From positions 6,249,363 through 6,313,362 of the forward strand of contig NW_020313057.1 of the NCBI RefSeq assembly GCF_003265705.1: a stretch of 64,000 nt of DNA, given 5' to 3'. The translations under genes were made by a program, and so were the position numbers. The stretch's first letter is position 1, and each line of letters opens with the position of its first letter. Positions 11,524-22,471 of the stretch are shown piece by piece. The notes under the pieces are model-generated. The model searched no databases. It worked only from the letters and a program-made list of their open reading frames with translations, and had not been told where the DNA came from. The stretch is from Callorhinus ursinus (taxonomy: Eukaryota > Chordata > Mammalia > Carnivora > Otariidae).

Positions 11524-13354
11524 TTGGCTTTGAATGACATACTGGACCAGATGGACTTAACAGGTATATTCAGAACATTCCATCCGAAAACAGTAGATTA
11601 CATAGTCTTTTCAAGCGTACATGGCACATTTTCCAGAATAGATCACATATTAGCCCACAAAACAAACCTCAACAAATTGAAGAAGATTGAAATCATACTA
11701 TGCATATTTTCTGACCACAATGTTATGAAACTAGAAGTCAACCACAAGAAAAAATCTGGAAAGACCACAAATAAATTACTTACTAAACAATGAATGGGTC
11801 AACCAGGAAATAAAAAAAGAAATAAAAAAGTCTATGGAAACAAATGGAAATGAAAACACAAAGATCCAAAACCTCTGGGTTGCGGCAAAAGTGGTTCTAA
11901 CAGGGAAGTTTACAGCAATACCTCAATACCTTCTTGCTACCTTACGAAGCAAGAAAAACCTCAAATAAGGAACCTAATGTAACACCTAAAGAAACTGGAA
12001 TAAGAACAACAAACAAAACCTGAAACCAGCAGAAGGAAGAAAATAATAAGGATTAGAGCAGAAAGAAATGATGCAGAAACTAAAAAAACAATAGAACAGA
12101 TCAATGAAATCAGGAGCTGCTTCTTTGAAAAAAATCAGTACAATTGATAAACCTCTAGTCAGACTTATCAAGAACAAAAGAGAAAGGGCTCAAATAAAAT
12201 TACAAACGAGACAGAAGAAATAACAACCAACACTACAGAAATACAAACAGTCATAAGAGAATATTATATGAAACTATATGTCAGCAACTTGGACAATCTA
12301 GAAGAAATGGATAAATTCCTAGAAACATATAAACTACCAAAACTGAAACAGGAAGAAATAGAAAATTCGAGTAAAGCAAAGAAATTGAGTCAGTAGTCAA
12401 AGAACTCCCAGCAAACAAAAGTCCAGGACTAAAGGGCTTCACAGGTGAATTCTACCAAACATTCTACCAAAACCTACTCTTCTCAAACTATCCCAAAAAA
12501 TAGAAAATGAAGGAAAACTTCCAAATTCATTCTATGAGGACAGCATTACCCTGACACCAAAACCAGATAAAGTCACCAGGCCAATAAATCACTGATGAGC
12601 ATGGATGCCAAAATTCTCAGTAAAATACTAGTGAGCTAAATTTAACAATACATTAAAAAAATCATTTGTCACACTCAAGTGGGATTTCTTCCTGGGTTGC
12701 AAGGATGGTCCAATATTTGCAAATCAATCAATATGATACATCATATCCATAAAAAAAGGATAAGTACAATATGATCATTTCGATAGATGCAGAAAAGGCA
12801 TGTGACAAAGTACAACATGTATTCATGATAAAAATCCTCGACAAAGGTTTATAGGGAACATACCTCAACATAATAAAGGCCATCTATAAAAAACCCACAG
12901 TGAACACTATCCTTAATAGGGAGAGAAAGGGAGAGCTTGTCCCCTAAGGTCAGGAATAAGGCAAGGATGTCCACTCTCACTACTTTTATTCAACATAGTA
13001 CTGGAAGTCCTAGCCACAGCAATCAGACAAGAACAAGAAATAAATGGCATCCAAATCGGTGAGGAAGAAGTAAAACTTTCACTATTTGCAGATGTCATGA
13101 TACTATACATAGAAATCCGGAAAAACTCCACCAAAAAACTGCCAGAACTAATAAACATGGGGTGCCTGGGTGGCTCAGTTGGTTGGGCATCTGACACTTG
13201 GTTTCATCTCAGGTCATGATCTTGTGGTTGTGGGATTAATCCCCACATTGGGCTCTGCACTCAGTGTGGAGTCTGCTTTGTATTCTTTCCCTCTGTTTCT
13301 TTCTGCCCCTCTCCCTCCCACTCATACATGGGCATGCTTTCTCTTTCTCTAAAG

Positions 13355-13393
<39 letters not shown>

Positions 13394-14990
13394 ATCTATC
13401 TTAAAAAAAACCCTAATAAATGAATTCAGTAAATTATAGGACACAAAACTGATGTACAGAAATCTGTTGCATTTCTATACACTGATAATGAAATGGCAGA
13501 AAGAAAAATTAAGAAAACAATCCCATTTACAACTGCACCACAATTAATAAGATACCTAGGAATCAAACCTAACCAAGACATGCAAGACCTGTAATCTGAA
13601 AACTATAAAACACTGATGAAAGAAATTGAAGACAATGCAAAGAAATCGAAGGACATTCCACATTCATGTATTTGAAGAACAAATGTTGTTAACATGTCTA
13701 TGCTACCCAAAGCAATCTATATGCTTATTGCAATCCCTATCAAAACACCAACAGCATTTTTCACAGAGCTAGAACAAACAGTCCTAAAGTTTGTATGGAA
13801 ACTGAATAGCCAAAGCAAACTTGGGGGGGGGGGAGCAAAGCTAGAAGCATCACAATTCTAGACTTTAAGTTATATAACATAGCTGTAGTAATCAAAACAG
13901 TATGGTACTGGCACAACAATAGACACATAGATCAAAAGAACAGAATAGAAAATCCAGGAATAAACCCACAATTATATCATCACTTAATCTTTGACAAAGG
14001 AGGCAAGAATATTCAATGGGAAAAAGACATCCTCTTCAACAAGTGGTGTTGGGAAAACTGGACAGCAACATGCAAAGAATGAAACTGGACCACTTTCTGA
14101 CATTGTACACAAAAATAAGTTCAAAATGGATTAAAGACCTAAATGTGAGAACTGAAACCATAAAAATTCTAGAGGAGAACACAGGTAGTAATTTCTCTGA
14201 CATTGGCCATAGCAACTTCTTTCTAGATATGTCTCCTGAGGTATGGGAAACAAAAGCAACAATAAACTATTGAGACTACATCAAAATAAAAAGCTTCTGC
14301 ATGGTGAAAGAAACAATCAACAAAACTCAAAGGCAACCTATGGAACGGGAGAAGATATTTTCAAATGACATATCCAATAAAGGGTTAGGATACAAAATAT
14401 ATAAGAAACCTTATACAACTCAACACTCAAAAAGCAACAAATCCAATTAATAAATGGGCAGAAGGCATGAACAGACATTTCTCCAAAGAAGACATACAAA
14501 TGGCCAAAAGATACATGAAGAGATGCTCATCATCACTTATCATCAGGGAAATGCAAATCATAACTACAATGAGGTATCTCACACCTGTCAGAATGGCTAA
14601 AATCAACAACACAAGAAACAACAGGTGTTGGCAAGGATGTGGAAAAAAAGGAACCCTCATGTACTCTTGGTGGGAATGCAATGTGGAAAACAGTATGGAG
14701 GTGCCTTAAAACGTTGAAAATAGAATTACCATATGATCCAGCAATCGCACTACAGGGTATTTACCCAAAGGATACAAAAACACTAATTCAAAGGGATACC
14801 TGCATACCAATGTTTATAGCAGCATTATTTACAATAGCCAAAATATGGAATCAGCCCAAGTGTCCATCGATACACACACACACAAAACACACACAGAGGA
14901 ATATTATTCAGCCATAAAAAAGCATGAAATCTTGCCATTTGCAATAACGTGGATGGAGCTAGAGAATATAATGCGAAGTGAAATAAGACA
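11524..14990 (+). pseudogene. L1 ORF2 remnant (endonuclease/reverse transcriptase)
   Basis: ORF2 normally supplies APE-like endonuclease, reverse transcriptase and a cysteine-rich C-terminus. Homology starts abruptly at 11524 in the second half of the endonuclease and includes the SRIDHI segment and SDHN (FSDHNVMKLE). About the first 150-160 residues are absent. The RT region is broken by frameshifts and by the SINE at 13159-13410. The RT active-site box at 13085-13096 reads FADV where the family has FADD. The C-terminal knuckle in 14467-14709 reads [18 protein letters not shown], with Tyr in place of the usual His. A short CA expansion lies at about 14870-14895. Confidence 0.85.
13159..13410 (+). 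mobile_element. Carnivore SINE nested in L1 ORF2
   Basis: Head GGGGTGCCTGGGTGGCTCAG, GTTGTGGGATTAATCCCC in the B-box position, CT-rich body and an expanded (AAAT)n tail of about 10 units at 13354-13394. L1 sequence resumes at about 13411. The flanks ACTAATAAAC and CCTAATAAAT are the likely target duplication. Confidence 0.92.
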
Positions 14991-15205
14991 AGTACCATAT
15001 GATTTCACTCATATGTAGATTTAAGAAACAAAACAAAGGGGAAAAGAAAAGAGAGAGAGAGAGACAAACCAAGGAACAGACTCTTAACTATAGAGAACAA
15101 ACGGCTGGTCACCAGAGGGGAGAGGGGTGGGGGGATGGGTGAAATGAGGGGTTAAGGAGTGCACTTACTGTGATGAGCACAATGTGGTGTGTGGAATGGT
15201 TGAAC

Positions 15206-15263
15206 TGCTATATTGCATATCCAGTGCTCACTTTGGCAGCACATATGCTATATTGCATATCCA
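15206..15263 (+). ncRNA. U6 snRNA 5'-end fragment between direct repeats in L1 3'UTR
   Basis: Positions 15224-15246 match the first 23 nt of U6 snRNA (GTGCTC...CAGCACATAT), beginning exactly at the U6 first base. The two mismatches are both the kind expected from CpG decay. The fragment is flanked by the 18-bp direct repeat TGCTATATTGCATATCCA at 15206-15223 and 15246-15263, sharing one T. It is far too short to be a functional snRNA. Confidence 0.75.
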
Positions 15264-15320
15264 TAACTAATATAACCCTGTATGCTAACTAACTGGAATT
15301 AAAATAAAAACTTAAAAAAA

Positions 15321-15335
15321 AAAGTTACCAGGCAG
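15321..15335 (+). repeat. L1 target-site duplication, right copy
   Basis: AAAGTTACCAGGCAG, pairing with 9161-9175. Confidence 0.8.
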
Positions 15336-16016
15336 TATTGAAGACCTGGCTTAGATTTGGGACTTTGAGTCTCTGGTAGCACCAATCTTGGCTGATTCTA
15401 TGAGGGTAGAAAGTGGTGAGTATGGCACTGACCCGCAGTCGTAGTTTTACTGTGACTCTTGGGAGGAAAATGATGGAACAGATGGGGGGTGTGGTCTGGG
15501 CTACATGGGGAAGGAAGTAGAGAGAAGGGCACTCCTCTACAGGGGAAAGGTCAAAGTCAAAGATGAAGAATCACAGAATGGGGGTCCTGGGGGCTGGACT
15601 TTAAAACATATAGTGATGTCTGCACTCCCACTCAATTCTAATATACAGCCAGGGTTGAAAACCCCTGAAGGCAGAGAACAAATGTATCAGATTGACCAAA
15701 TTAAAACTTGGCACGCTGCTCAAATAGTGAGCCTTAAGTTGTTCCAAAGGCTCATTTTTCTGATGCAACACACTAAGCTTTACATTGAAGGAATAAGCTC
15801 ATATATGTCTAAATGCCTAAAAGAATCTTCAATGTCATAATTAAACCAAACCACCAAAAATAATGCAGGACCTGGAACTACAAAATGAAGCAAAAGGCTT
15901 TCAGGTGAAGTGCTTCAGTTTGGAAAGTTATAGGAAAATTTCTCATTTTCAGTTTTTATACCTCTATTTTATGTATTTTAATGCCCATAGCGATGGGCTC
16001 CTAGAGATTTGCTCAG

Positions 16017-16017
<1 letters not shown>
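15336..16017. other. Mostly unique sequence with a MER5-like scrap
   Basis: About 15620-15667 ends ATACAGCCAGGGTTGAAAAC then CCCTG, resembling the right end of a MER5 element. The open frame 15505-15840 runs through it and has no recognisable domain. Confidence 0.45.

Positions 16018-16049
<32 letters not shown>
16018..16049. repeat. (CA)n microsatellite
   Basis: About 16 uninterrupted CA units. The histidine/threonine and valine/cysteine repeats in the open frames here come only from this tract. Confidence 0.95.
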
Positions 16050-16050
<1 letters not shown>

Positions 16051-16959
16051 CGCAACAGCCCCTTGACCAAGAGCAGTCTAAAAGGTAGGGTTTTTTTCTT
16101 CCCCCTCTCTTGTTCCATATTCCTTTGAAATCTACACCATATTTGGGTTGAAAGAGATGTTCTATATATTTTTCAGTAAGCGGTAGATCCTGTTTGCTAA
16201 ATAAATGCTCAATCAGCATGTGTCAGTTTAAACTTCCTCATGCTATCTCCCCGATTCAAATTTGATAATACAGATCTTTAAAGATATACCTTTTAATGAA
16301 GTGTTATCATGCTGCTAAATTTTCTTCTACTGTATAGAAATTAAAAGCAACATTTCTCTGGCCTAGAGCTAACTTTTTATGACTCCCTTGGTATTCTCTT
16401 TTTTTATCTTGATTTTTTAAGATGTTCAAATAAGTGATTTTTCTTTTTGCTTTACACATTTTCACATATGTTGCCTTGATCTTTCACATCTTTTACCCAT
16501 ATGGGAGACTGCCTAAGAAATAAAGGATCTGTGTTTAATTATCTCATGGGGACAATTTAAAGGGAAATCCAGAGCTTCTCCTCTGTAGTTCTACCTTAAA
16601 GAGGAATAAGAAGCAATGGTGAGTTTATAGCTTTTGGCTGTTGATAGAGATTTCTCAGAATTCCCTCTGTGAGAGTACTAATCCCACCTGTTCACTTGGG
16701 TACGTCCCAAGCTCATTGATTCAGACCTTAATTTGTGAACATTCACATCAGGGCTGGGCTGACATATATGGCATCCATTTCACAAAGGTTTGCTTAGCAA
16801 ATTTGCAAGATATAAAAAAAGATAAAAGAGAGAGTTTGAATTGAGACCAAACTAATTTTATGCAACTTTGCACACTTAACAATTATGTAATATTTCTATA
16901 ATTTAGCTTTAATAATTTTAAAGCTGAGTTTTTAAAAGTCTAGAATCAGAGAGTTGACA
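16050..16959. other. Unique non-coding sequence
   Basis: No repeat or exon recognised. Confidence 0.45.
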
Positions 16960-17075
16960 TTTTACAGTTAAAACTGGACCGAGAGAGCTCAAATGGTTGA
17001 CCCAAGATCATGCGTCTGGTTGGGGGAAAGCCAAGGGTAGGAGGCAAGTTCACAGACTCACTAATACACCATCTT
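16960..17075 (-). repeat. Probable MIR fragment
   Basis: TTTACAGTTAAAACTGGACC, then TTGACCCAAGATCATGCG and AGGAGGCAAGTTCACAGACTC, follow the inverted MIR order at high divergence. Confidence 0.5.
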
Positions 17076-17924
17076 GCCTTTGCATTTAATCACCAAAAAC
17101 AGGTCCCCAGGAAACTTCCACTAGTTCGAGTTGTTTTTGTTCTTGGATATAATAATGCTTCTCATAAAACACATTCTACCATCTAGAACTTTCCCCCCCA
17201 AATCCCTTCCTGTTGGCCAGTCACATTAATGAGGGTCTACTCTATTCTGCTCTAGTATCAAATGTATCATTGTAAAAGGTTTTCTTGTCCACGTGAATAA
17301 ATGAATCCAGAGAAATGAATAACAGGTTGATGTTCTTAGGAAAAATTCACCTTCCATGTATATGTATTAATCAGGTCCTTTTCTGTGGTAAGAGACTGAA
17401 ATTGATATTTTTGGCTCCCATCAGTGGGGAGGATACTGGGGCAGCACACAGGATTGAAGGAAGAATTCCAGGAACCAGGGACAGGAATAGGCACTCATAT
17501 GTCATTTCTGCTTACCTTTGCTTGGCTTCATTCTATAGACAGACTCCTGCCAATATCTGGGAAGATGACCGCCAGTGGCTGGAGATTTATACTGAATTAG
17601 CAACACCACTATAAATGATGGCTTCCAAATCCGTTTCTTGAAGCTCAAAAAAAGTCTCTGATGGGTTCTTCCTAGGTCATAAATCCCACTGTGTCCAGAG
17701 GAAAATGACACCAAAGTCGTCTCAGATATCGCAAGATGGATCAGAAGTGAATACAAAAGTGCAAAGAGGGGGCACGAAAAAGCTTCATAGAGAGACAGCA
17801 ACGACAACCACCAAAGTCAACTATAGAACATATAGAAGGAGTTACTGATTTGAGGAGCTGGAAGAAGGCTCATCTAGTCCCTGGGCATTATTCCACTGAC
17901 TTACCTCTTTAATGGAGATATTTG
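17076..17924. other. Unique non-coding sequence
   Basis: No element recognised with confidence. CTCATCTAGTCCCTGGGC at about 17869 is reminiscent of an old MIR-like repeat but is too short to call. Confidence 0.4.
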
Positions 17925-18055
17925 CAAAAATTCAGATGTTCAGTTCCCATCCCAGAGTGACTGAATCAGAATTTCTTAAGTTGGAGGCCAGGGGGAGCTA
18001 ATTATTGAAATAGCACAGCAGGGGACTCTGCCACGTCTCTAGTTAAGAACCACTG
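17925..18055 (+). mobile_element. MER5A-like hAT fragment
   Basis: TCCCATCCCAGAGTGACTGA, then ATCAGAATTTCTTAAG and the right end GTTAAGAACCACTG. The left terminus is not clear, so the copy is probably truncated. Confidence 0.7.
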
Positions 18056-18349
18056 TTTTTCAGTCATTATCATCAGGAGTCTATTTTCCGGGATGGATAA
18101 CATATCAAGTATTCATCAGCCATCAATATCTTATCATGATTAGTTCAACAGATTAGCCTAATTCATTTAGCTGAATTTCAAAAGCATGAAATGTAGGATG
18201 AATACAATTTGATGAGGATGAAAAGAGGAACTGGGGCTGGCACTAATGGGGCTTGGCCTGGGCTACAGAGAGGTGGGATGTGGCATTACAGTGGGGCCCT
18301 GCACAGTTAGAAATGATCTTAAACTCATATTCCAATTCTGACCACAGTC

Positions 18350-20025
18350 CATTATTCTAACTCCCTCACATCCTCATTGTTTGCAACTTCTCCTCAGTCT
18401 TAAACTTCCAGTTCACGATTTCTCAGTTTTGTTTTCTAAATTTATACTGGCCTCATTCTACTCTCCCACTAGCCTAGACTGTAGAGCTGATTCAACTCCT
18501 TTGTAACTTCCTCCTTTTAGGACCCCCAGCCCACCAGACCTCAGTCCTTGATCGGTGCCATATTTTGCTTTATTCCCTCCTTCTTGCCAGGTGAGGCTCA
18601 CTGTTGAGGAAATCGTACAATGACACTCCAAGGTTTTGATTTATTATGCTACCTCTTTATCTTATTATCATTAGGGACTAGGTCATACCTGCCCTGTTCT
18701 CATCAAGCCACCACTCAAGGTCCATCCACCGCAGGTCCATCATATCCTTCCTTCCCTACTTCACTGAGAAAATTGGGGCCATCCAGCCCACCAACTTGAA
18801 CATCAAATTTCTCTGAATCTAGATGTGGACCCTTACTTATCACTTTCTCTTTATTCGCAGAGAATGAAGCATTCCTCTTTTTGTTCATGGTAGCATCTCT
18901 ACACGCTCCTGACCAGCAGAACTCTTCTGTGGGTCCTGTTTTCTCTCTCTCTCTATTCCTTCTCTTTCTCTTTGTGGGGTACGTGTTGTTTGCCTTCTAC
19001 TTACACATTGGACCTCGTTAGGGGTCTATTCATGGTCCACTCATCTCCTCCCTTTAGATTATTGCCTTGGGTGATCTCATATATTCTTATATTTTTAACC
19101 ACCAATTTCAGACTGATGATTCACACATATTTTCAGCCCTAGCTTCCTTCTAGATAGTCCTTGGATGTTCCATGGGCATGTCAATCTTAACATATCTAGA
19201 ACTGACTGTATCATCTTTTCTGCCAAAGCTTTAGATTCTTAATCCCAGCTAATTGTACCACACTCTCTCAGGAATTCAAGTTCAGAAAACTTCAAGTTAC
19301 CCACTGTATCTCTGTCAATCGCCTCTGCTCACCTCAACCTCTATATCTAATTGGTTATGAAGTCTTACTGATATCACCACTTAAATATATCTCTAACTTC
19401 TTTCCTTCTCTCTGACCCTCTGTAACCACATTACTGGTTCAGACCTTCATCGCCTTTGCTTGGACAACTGCAGTAACATTACAATTAGTCTCCCTGCTGT
19501 TATAAATCGATCCTCTATTCTTCAGCCAGAGTGATGTATGTAAGAGGTAATTCTGATTTTTATTCTTTCTGTTTAAAATTTTACAGTGGATTGACATTAC
19601 CTACTGAATCACCATCTGGTTCCTGATTATGACATAAAAGATCTCCCATGATGTACTAGTCCCCAGCCAGCCACTGTATCACATTTTATGTGCAAGTAAC
19701 ATACAACTGATTGCAGTTCTCTCTATACCCTGTGCTAGCCTTCATGCCTTGATCAGATGATTCTCTCTTCCTGGAATTCCTTTCCCATGATTTGCTGGAC
19801 CAATTCCTACTCATCCTTTATGACTTAGCTCAGGAGTCATCTTTTTCAGGAAAATGTGGTTAGTCCTCCAGGTTAGGAGAAGTGCCCCAGTTCTGCAGTG
19901 TCTCTCTTGATAGATCGTAAGCTTTATCAGGACAAGAGTCACTTCTTTAACCTCTGTCTATGTTCTTACTCTGTAGTACAGATGCCAAGCTTATAATAAA
20001 TATCTGTTTTACTGAGTTGAGGATA
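18350..20025 (+). mobile_element. Long L2 LINE 3' portion
   Basis: Diverged L2 in its normal order. The ORF2 end covers TCCATCCACC...AACTTGAACATC, ACTGATGATTCACACATATT, ATGTTCCATGGGCATGTCAA and CTTTGCTTGGACAACTGCAG. The 3'UTR includes TCCTACTCATCCTTTATGAC and a terminal AATAAATATCTGTTTTACTG. The left boundary is uncertain. No long open frame survives. Confidence 0.75.
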
Positions 20026-20302
20026 ACTTGCTGAAACAATTCCAAAAGGAAGTAGTAAGAAGTAAGAAAACAAAAACTCCCTGTGCTTACTTTATAATTT
20101 TGTTTAGAGTAGAGCATATACTTGGTGAGTGGAAGGAATGATGGAGAGGAGAGGGCATGATTAGCACCACAGATGACAGCTCTGTGTATAGATACAGACT
20201 CTAATAGAAAACAAAAATTAGAAAAGAAGAATCAGGACCTGGACAAGGGGAATGGCAGAGGTAGAAAGCTTGTATCAGACAGTCACCTGCTTCAAATCCT
20301 CT

Positions 20303-20930
20303 TGACTTTACTGGTTTCCGGGGCCTTCGGCCACTTCTTCCTGCCTGGTTGTTGCTTCAGCAAACTCTTAAGAGCTCCAACCTGCCAGCACTTTGCATCA
20401 TGTTCCTACCACATTACTTCTTATCCCCTACCCTCCGGCTTTGCTTTTGATGCTGAGGGGTGAGATGCCCCCATGCATCAAGGATTCGTGATTGCCCCAT
20501 GGGTATTCGTGATTGCCCCATGGGTATTCGTGATTGTCCCATGCCCCACGCATGTGTAGCCCTGGAAGATTGGGGGCAACTGCTGCATGGACCAAATATT
20601 TGACCAATTGGTTATGGGAGCTGGCACACAAATTTTTACTCCCTACTTCCCACAGAAGTAGGATGGATTGTTTGAAGATGAAACTATTCATACAGCACTT
20701 TCAAAAACACCCCCAGGAGACTGAATAATCAATCATGCTGAATACCAAGCAGCAGTCTGCTTACTAACACACTCTGCATGGGCTCTCTTTTTTTCTGCCT
20801 CACTTCCTCTTTCCCTCATCTTGCTTCCCTTGCACTGTACTCCCTAATACAGCAGCATATACTTTTTTATTTATTTTATTATTATTGTTTTAATCCTAGG
20901 CTCTGCTCCCTGGGGAACCCAGGATAAGCA
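20303..20930 (+). repeat. 5' LTR of the ERVL-type provirus
   Basis: Starts TGACTTTACTGG and ends GGGAACCCAGGATAAGCA. Shared landmarks with the 3' LTR, in the same order: TCCGGGGCC near the start, a GACCA...ATGGGAGCTGGCA segment at about 20600, a CCCTAATA polyadenylation-region motif at about 20842 and the CTAGGCTCTGCT end. It is about 60 bp longer than the 3' LTR, close to the size of the 21-bp repeat array inside it. Confidence 0.6.
20484..20543 (+). repeat. 21-bp tandem repeat, three copies
   Basis: ATTCGTGATTGCCCCATGGG+T at 20484-20504 and 20505-20525, with a partial third copy at 20526-20543 (one C to T change). The first two copies are identical. It lies within the 5' LTR and has no counterpart in the 3' LTR. 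Confidence 0.95.
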
Positions 20931-22129
20931 AGTTGCTACCAGGTATGGCCCTTGAAAACACACCCTAAGGATAGCGTTTTGGAAACTCTTGATTTGGAAT
21001 TAGCCCTAAGGAGATCCAGAAGAAATGAATAAATTACATGAACAAGTGGCTTGATCTACCTTGTCATCTACTTCTAAAGTGCTAATACTTGTCCTTCAAT
21101 TCACACCTATAGCATCATGGTGGTGGTGGTAGGGTTTTGTATGATCAGTTGAATGTGTTGGGGCTGTTTTATACTTCATTGATAGGTCAGCATGATATAT
21201 TGATACTAGTATAAATTAGACTAGTCTTACATTTTAGCTCCAATCAAGCATAACCCCAAAAGACAGTGATGAAGGGAAATACTTTCATTGAGCAGACCTT
21301 CTGGCAGTATATTTAGTTGTTCCTGTTAGATTGATGGAGAAGTGGTCTGAGATAGGGACAGCCCTTCCATCTTTGGTAGCCCTGGTGCAGGTGTAATGGA
21401 TCCATGAACAGAGTAGCCATGGTGGCAGGGATGGAAGTTAAACATGAGCCCAACAGCATGCCCGCCCCCCCCCACCAAGATGTATCTAGATATTGCTAGT
21501 GCTGACTACCCAGCCTCCCAGAAGCAGAGCTTGATGCTGAGCCTTCCTATGCACCATTCCTTGAGGAGCCAGGTCAGATACTAGTGCAGGTCCCTTACAC
21601 CAGACCCTTCCATCCTGATAGACATAGCAGTTTGTGGTTCACCTTCCTTCCTGTCAGGGCCTCAACCTATTGACCTATCTTATATAAGAACATCTTAGAC
21701 ATGTTTTCTGACAAAGGAAGTGCAACCATGAGCACACAGCAAGAGAATTCTCCCATTATTCTATCTTAATCCTTATCTAGAAAGAGCTGCTCTTATGGAG
21801 CAAAGGACTGGCCTGTCAAAGGCTCAGCTAAGGCACCAGCTTAGGGAAAACATCCTACAGGTCAGTGTGTGATACTATATATATTAGTATACATGCAGTT
21901 CTTACTAACCAGTGTCTGATATGTTATGTTCTTAGTAGCTAGAATATATGAGCCTGGGAACCAAAAAGACAGAAATAGGATTGGCCCCTCTTGCCATCGT
22001 CCAAAGGCCAAGTTATCACATTTATGGTTCTGGCCCCTGTAATCTTAGTTTCTACTAGCTTAGATGCTCTGGTTTCCAGGATTGGTGGCTGGGACACGTC
22101 CACCGGGGTCCTTGGTTTCTCAGGCCAGT

Positions 22130-22471
22130 ATGTCAAAAGCCAAGAAAGCAGTCCTTGTAAATTGGTAGCTCGATCCTATCATGTGGTACCAGAAGGGGCA
22201 GGGAGAGTATGTCTGGAATCCAGGGATAAACTGTAGTGTCTCCTGGTGCTTTCGTGTTGAGTGGGGAGAGAAATGGACAGTTATAGCAACTACAGCCCAA
22301 CAAGGAAAAGACAACCAGTGCCTCAGCCACGAAGCTTTGGTCAGCCCTCCAGGTAAGCAACACAGACCAGCCGTAGTGCTGGTTGAGCATAAGGGGAATC
22401 CAGAACGGGGGGTGGGGAATGATCTATCACAGCTTCAAGACCAACTGCAAGAATGGGGTTGTAGTTACTTC
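22130..22471 (+). pseudogene. ERVL pol 3'-end remnant
   Basis: GGGAGAGTATGTCTGGAATCC, CAGCCCTCCAGGTAAGCAAC and AGCTTCAAGACCAACTGCAA follow the order of the end of the ERVL pol region, just before the 3' LTR. Several frames are open for short stretches but none is continuous. The fragment has no coding capacity. Confidence 0.6.

Larger units (their letters stand above)
9176..15320 (+). mobile_element. Nearly full-span carnivore L1 retrotransposon, inactive
   Basis: The element is bounded by a 15-bp target duplication and ends in an A-rich tail. In order it holds a 5'UTR (9176 to about 10490), an ORF1 remnant, a shortened inter-ORF region, an ORF2 remnant, a G-rich 3'UTR (about 15020 on) and the tail. 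Two SINEs are nested (9631-9835 and 13159-13410). Without them it is about 5.7 kb. It is dead: both ORFs are broken by stops and frameshifts, the start of ORF2 is missing, and the reverse-transcriptase active site is altered. The target duplication is still readable, so the insertion is of middling age. It is older than both SINEs. Confidence 0.9.

Noticed and set aside
14467..14917. Zinc-finger-like gene (CWQGCG...C pattern)
   Set aside because: It is the C-terminus of L1 ORF2, with the key His replaced and frame breaks on either side.
15224..15246. Functional U6 snRNA gene
   Set aside because: Only the first 23 nt match. The rest of U6 and its promoter elements are absent.
20484..20543. 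CRISPR or satellite array
   Set aside because: There are only two full copies and one partial copy with no spacers. It is a local tandem duplication in an LTR.
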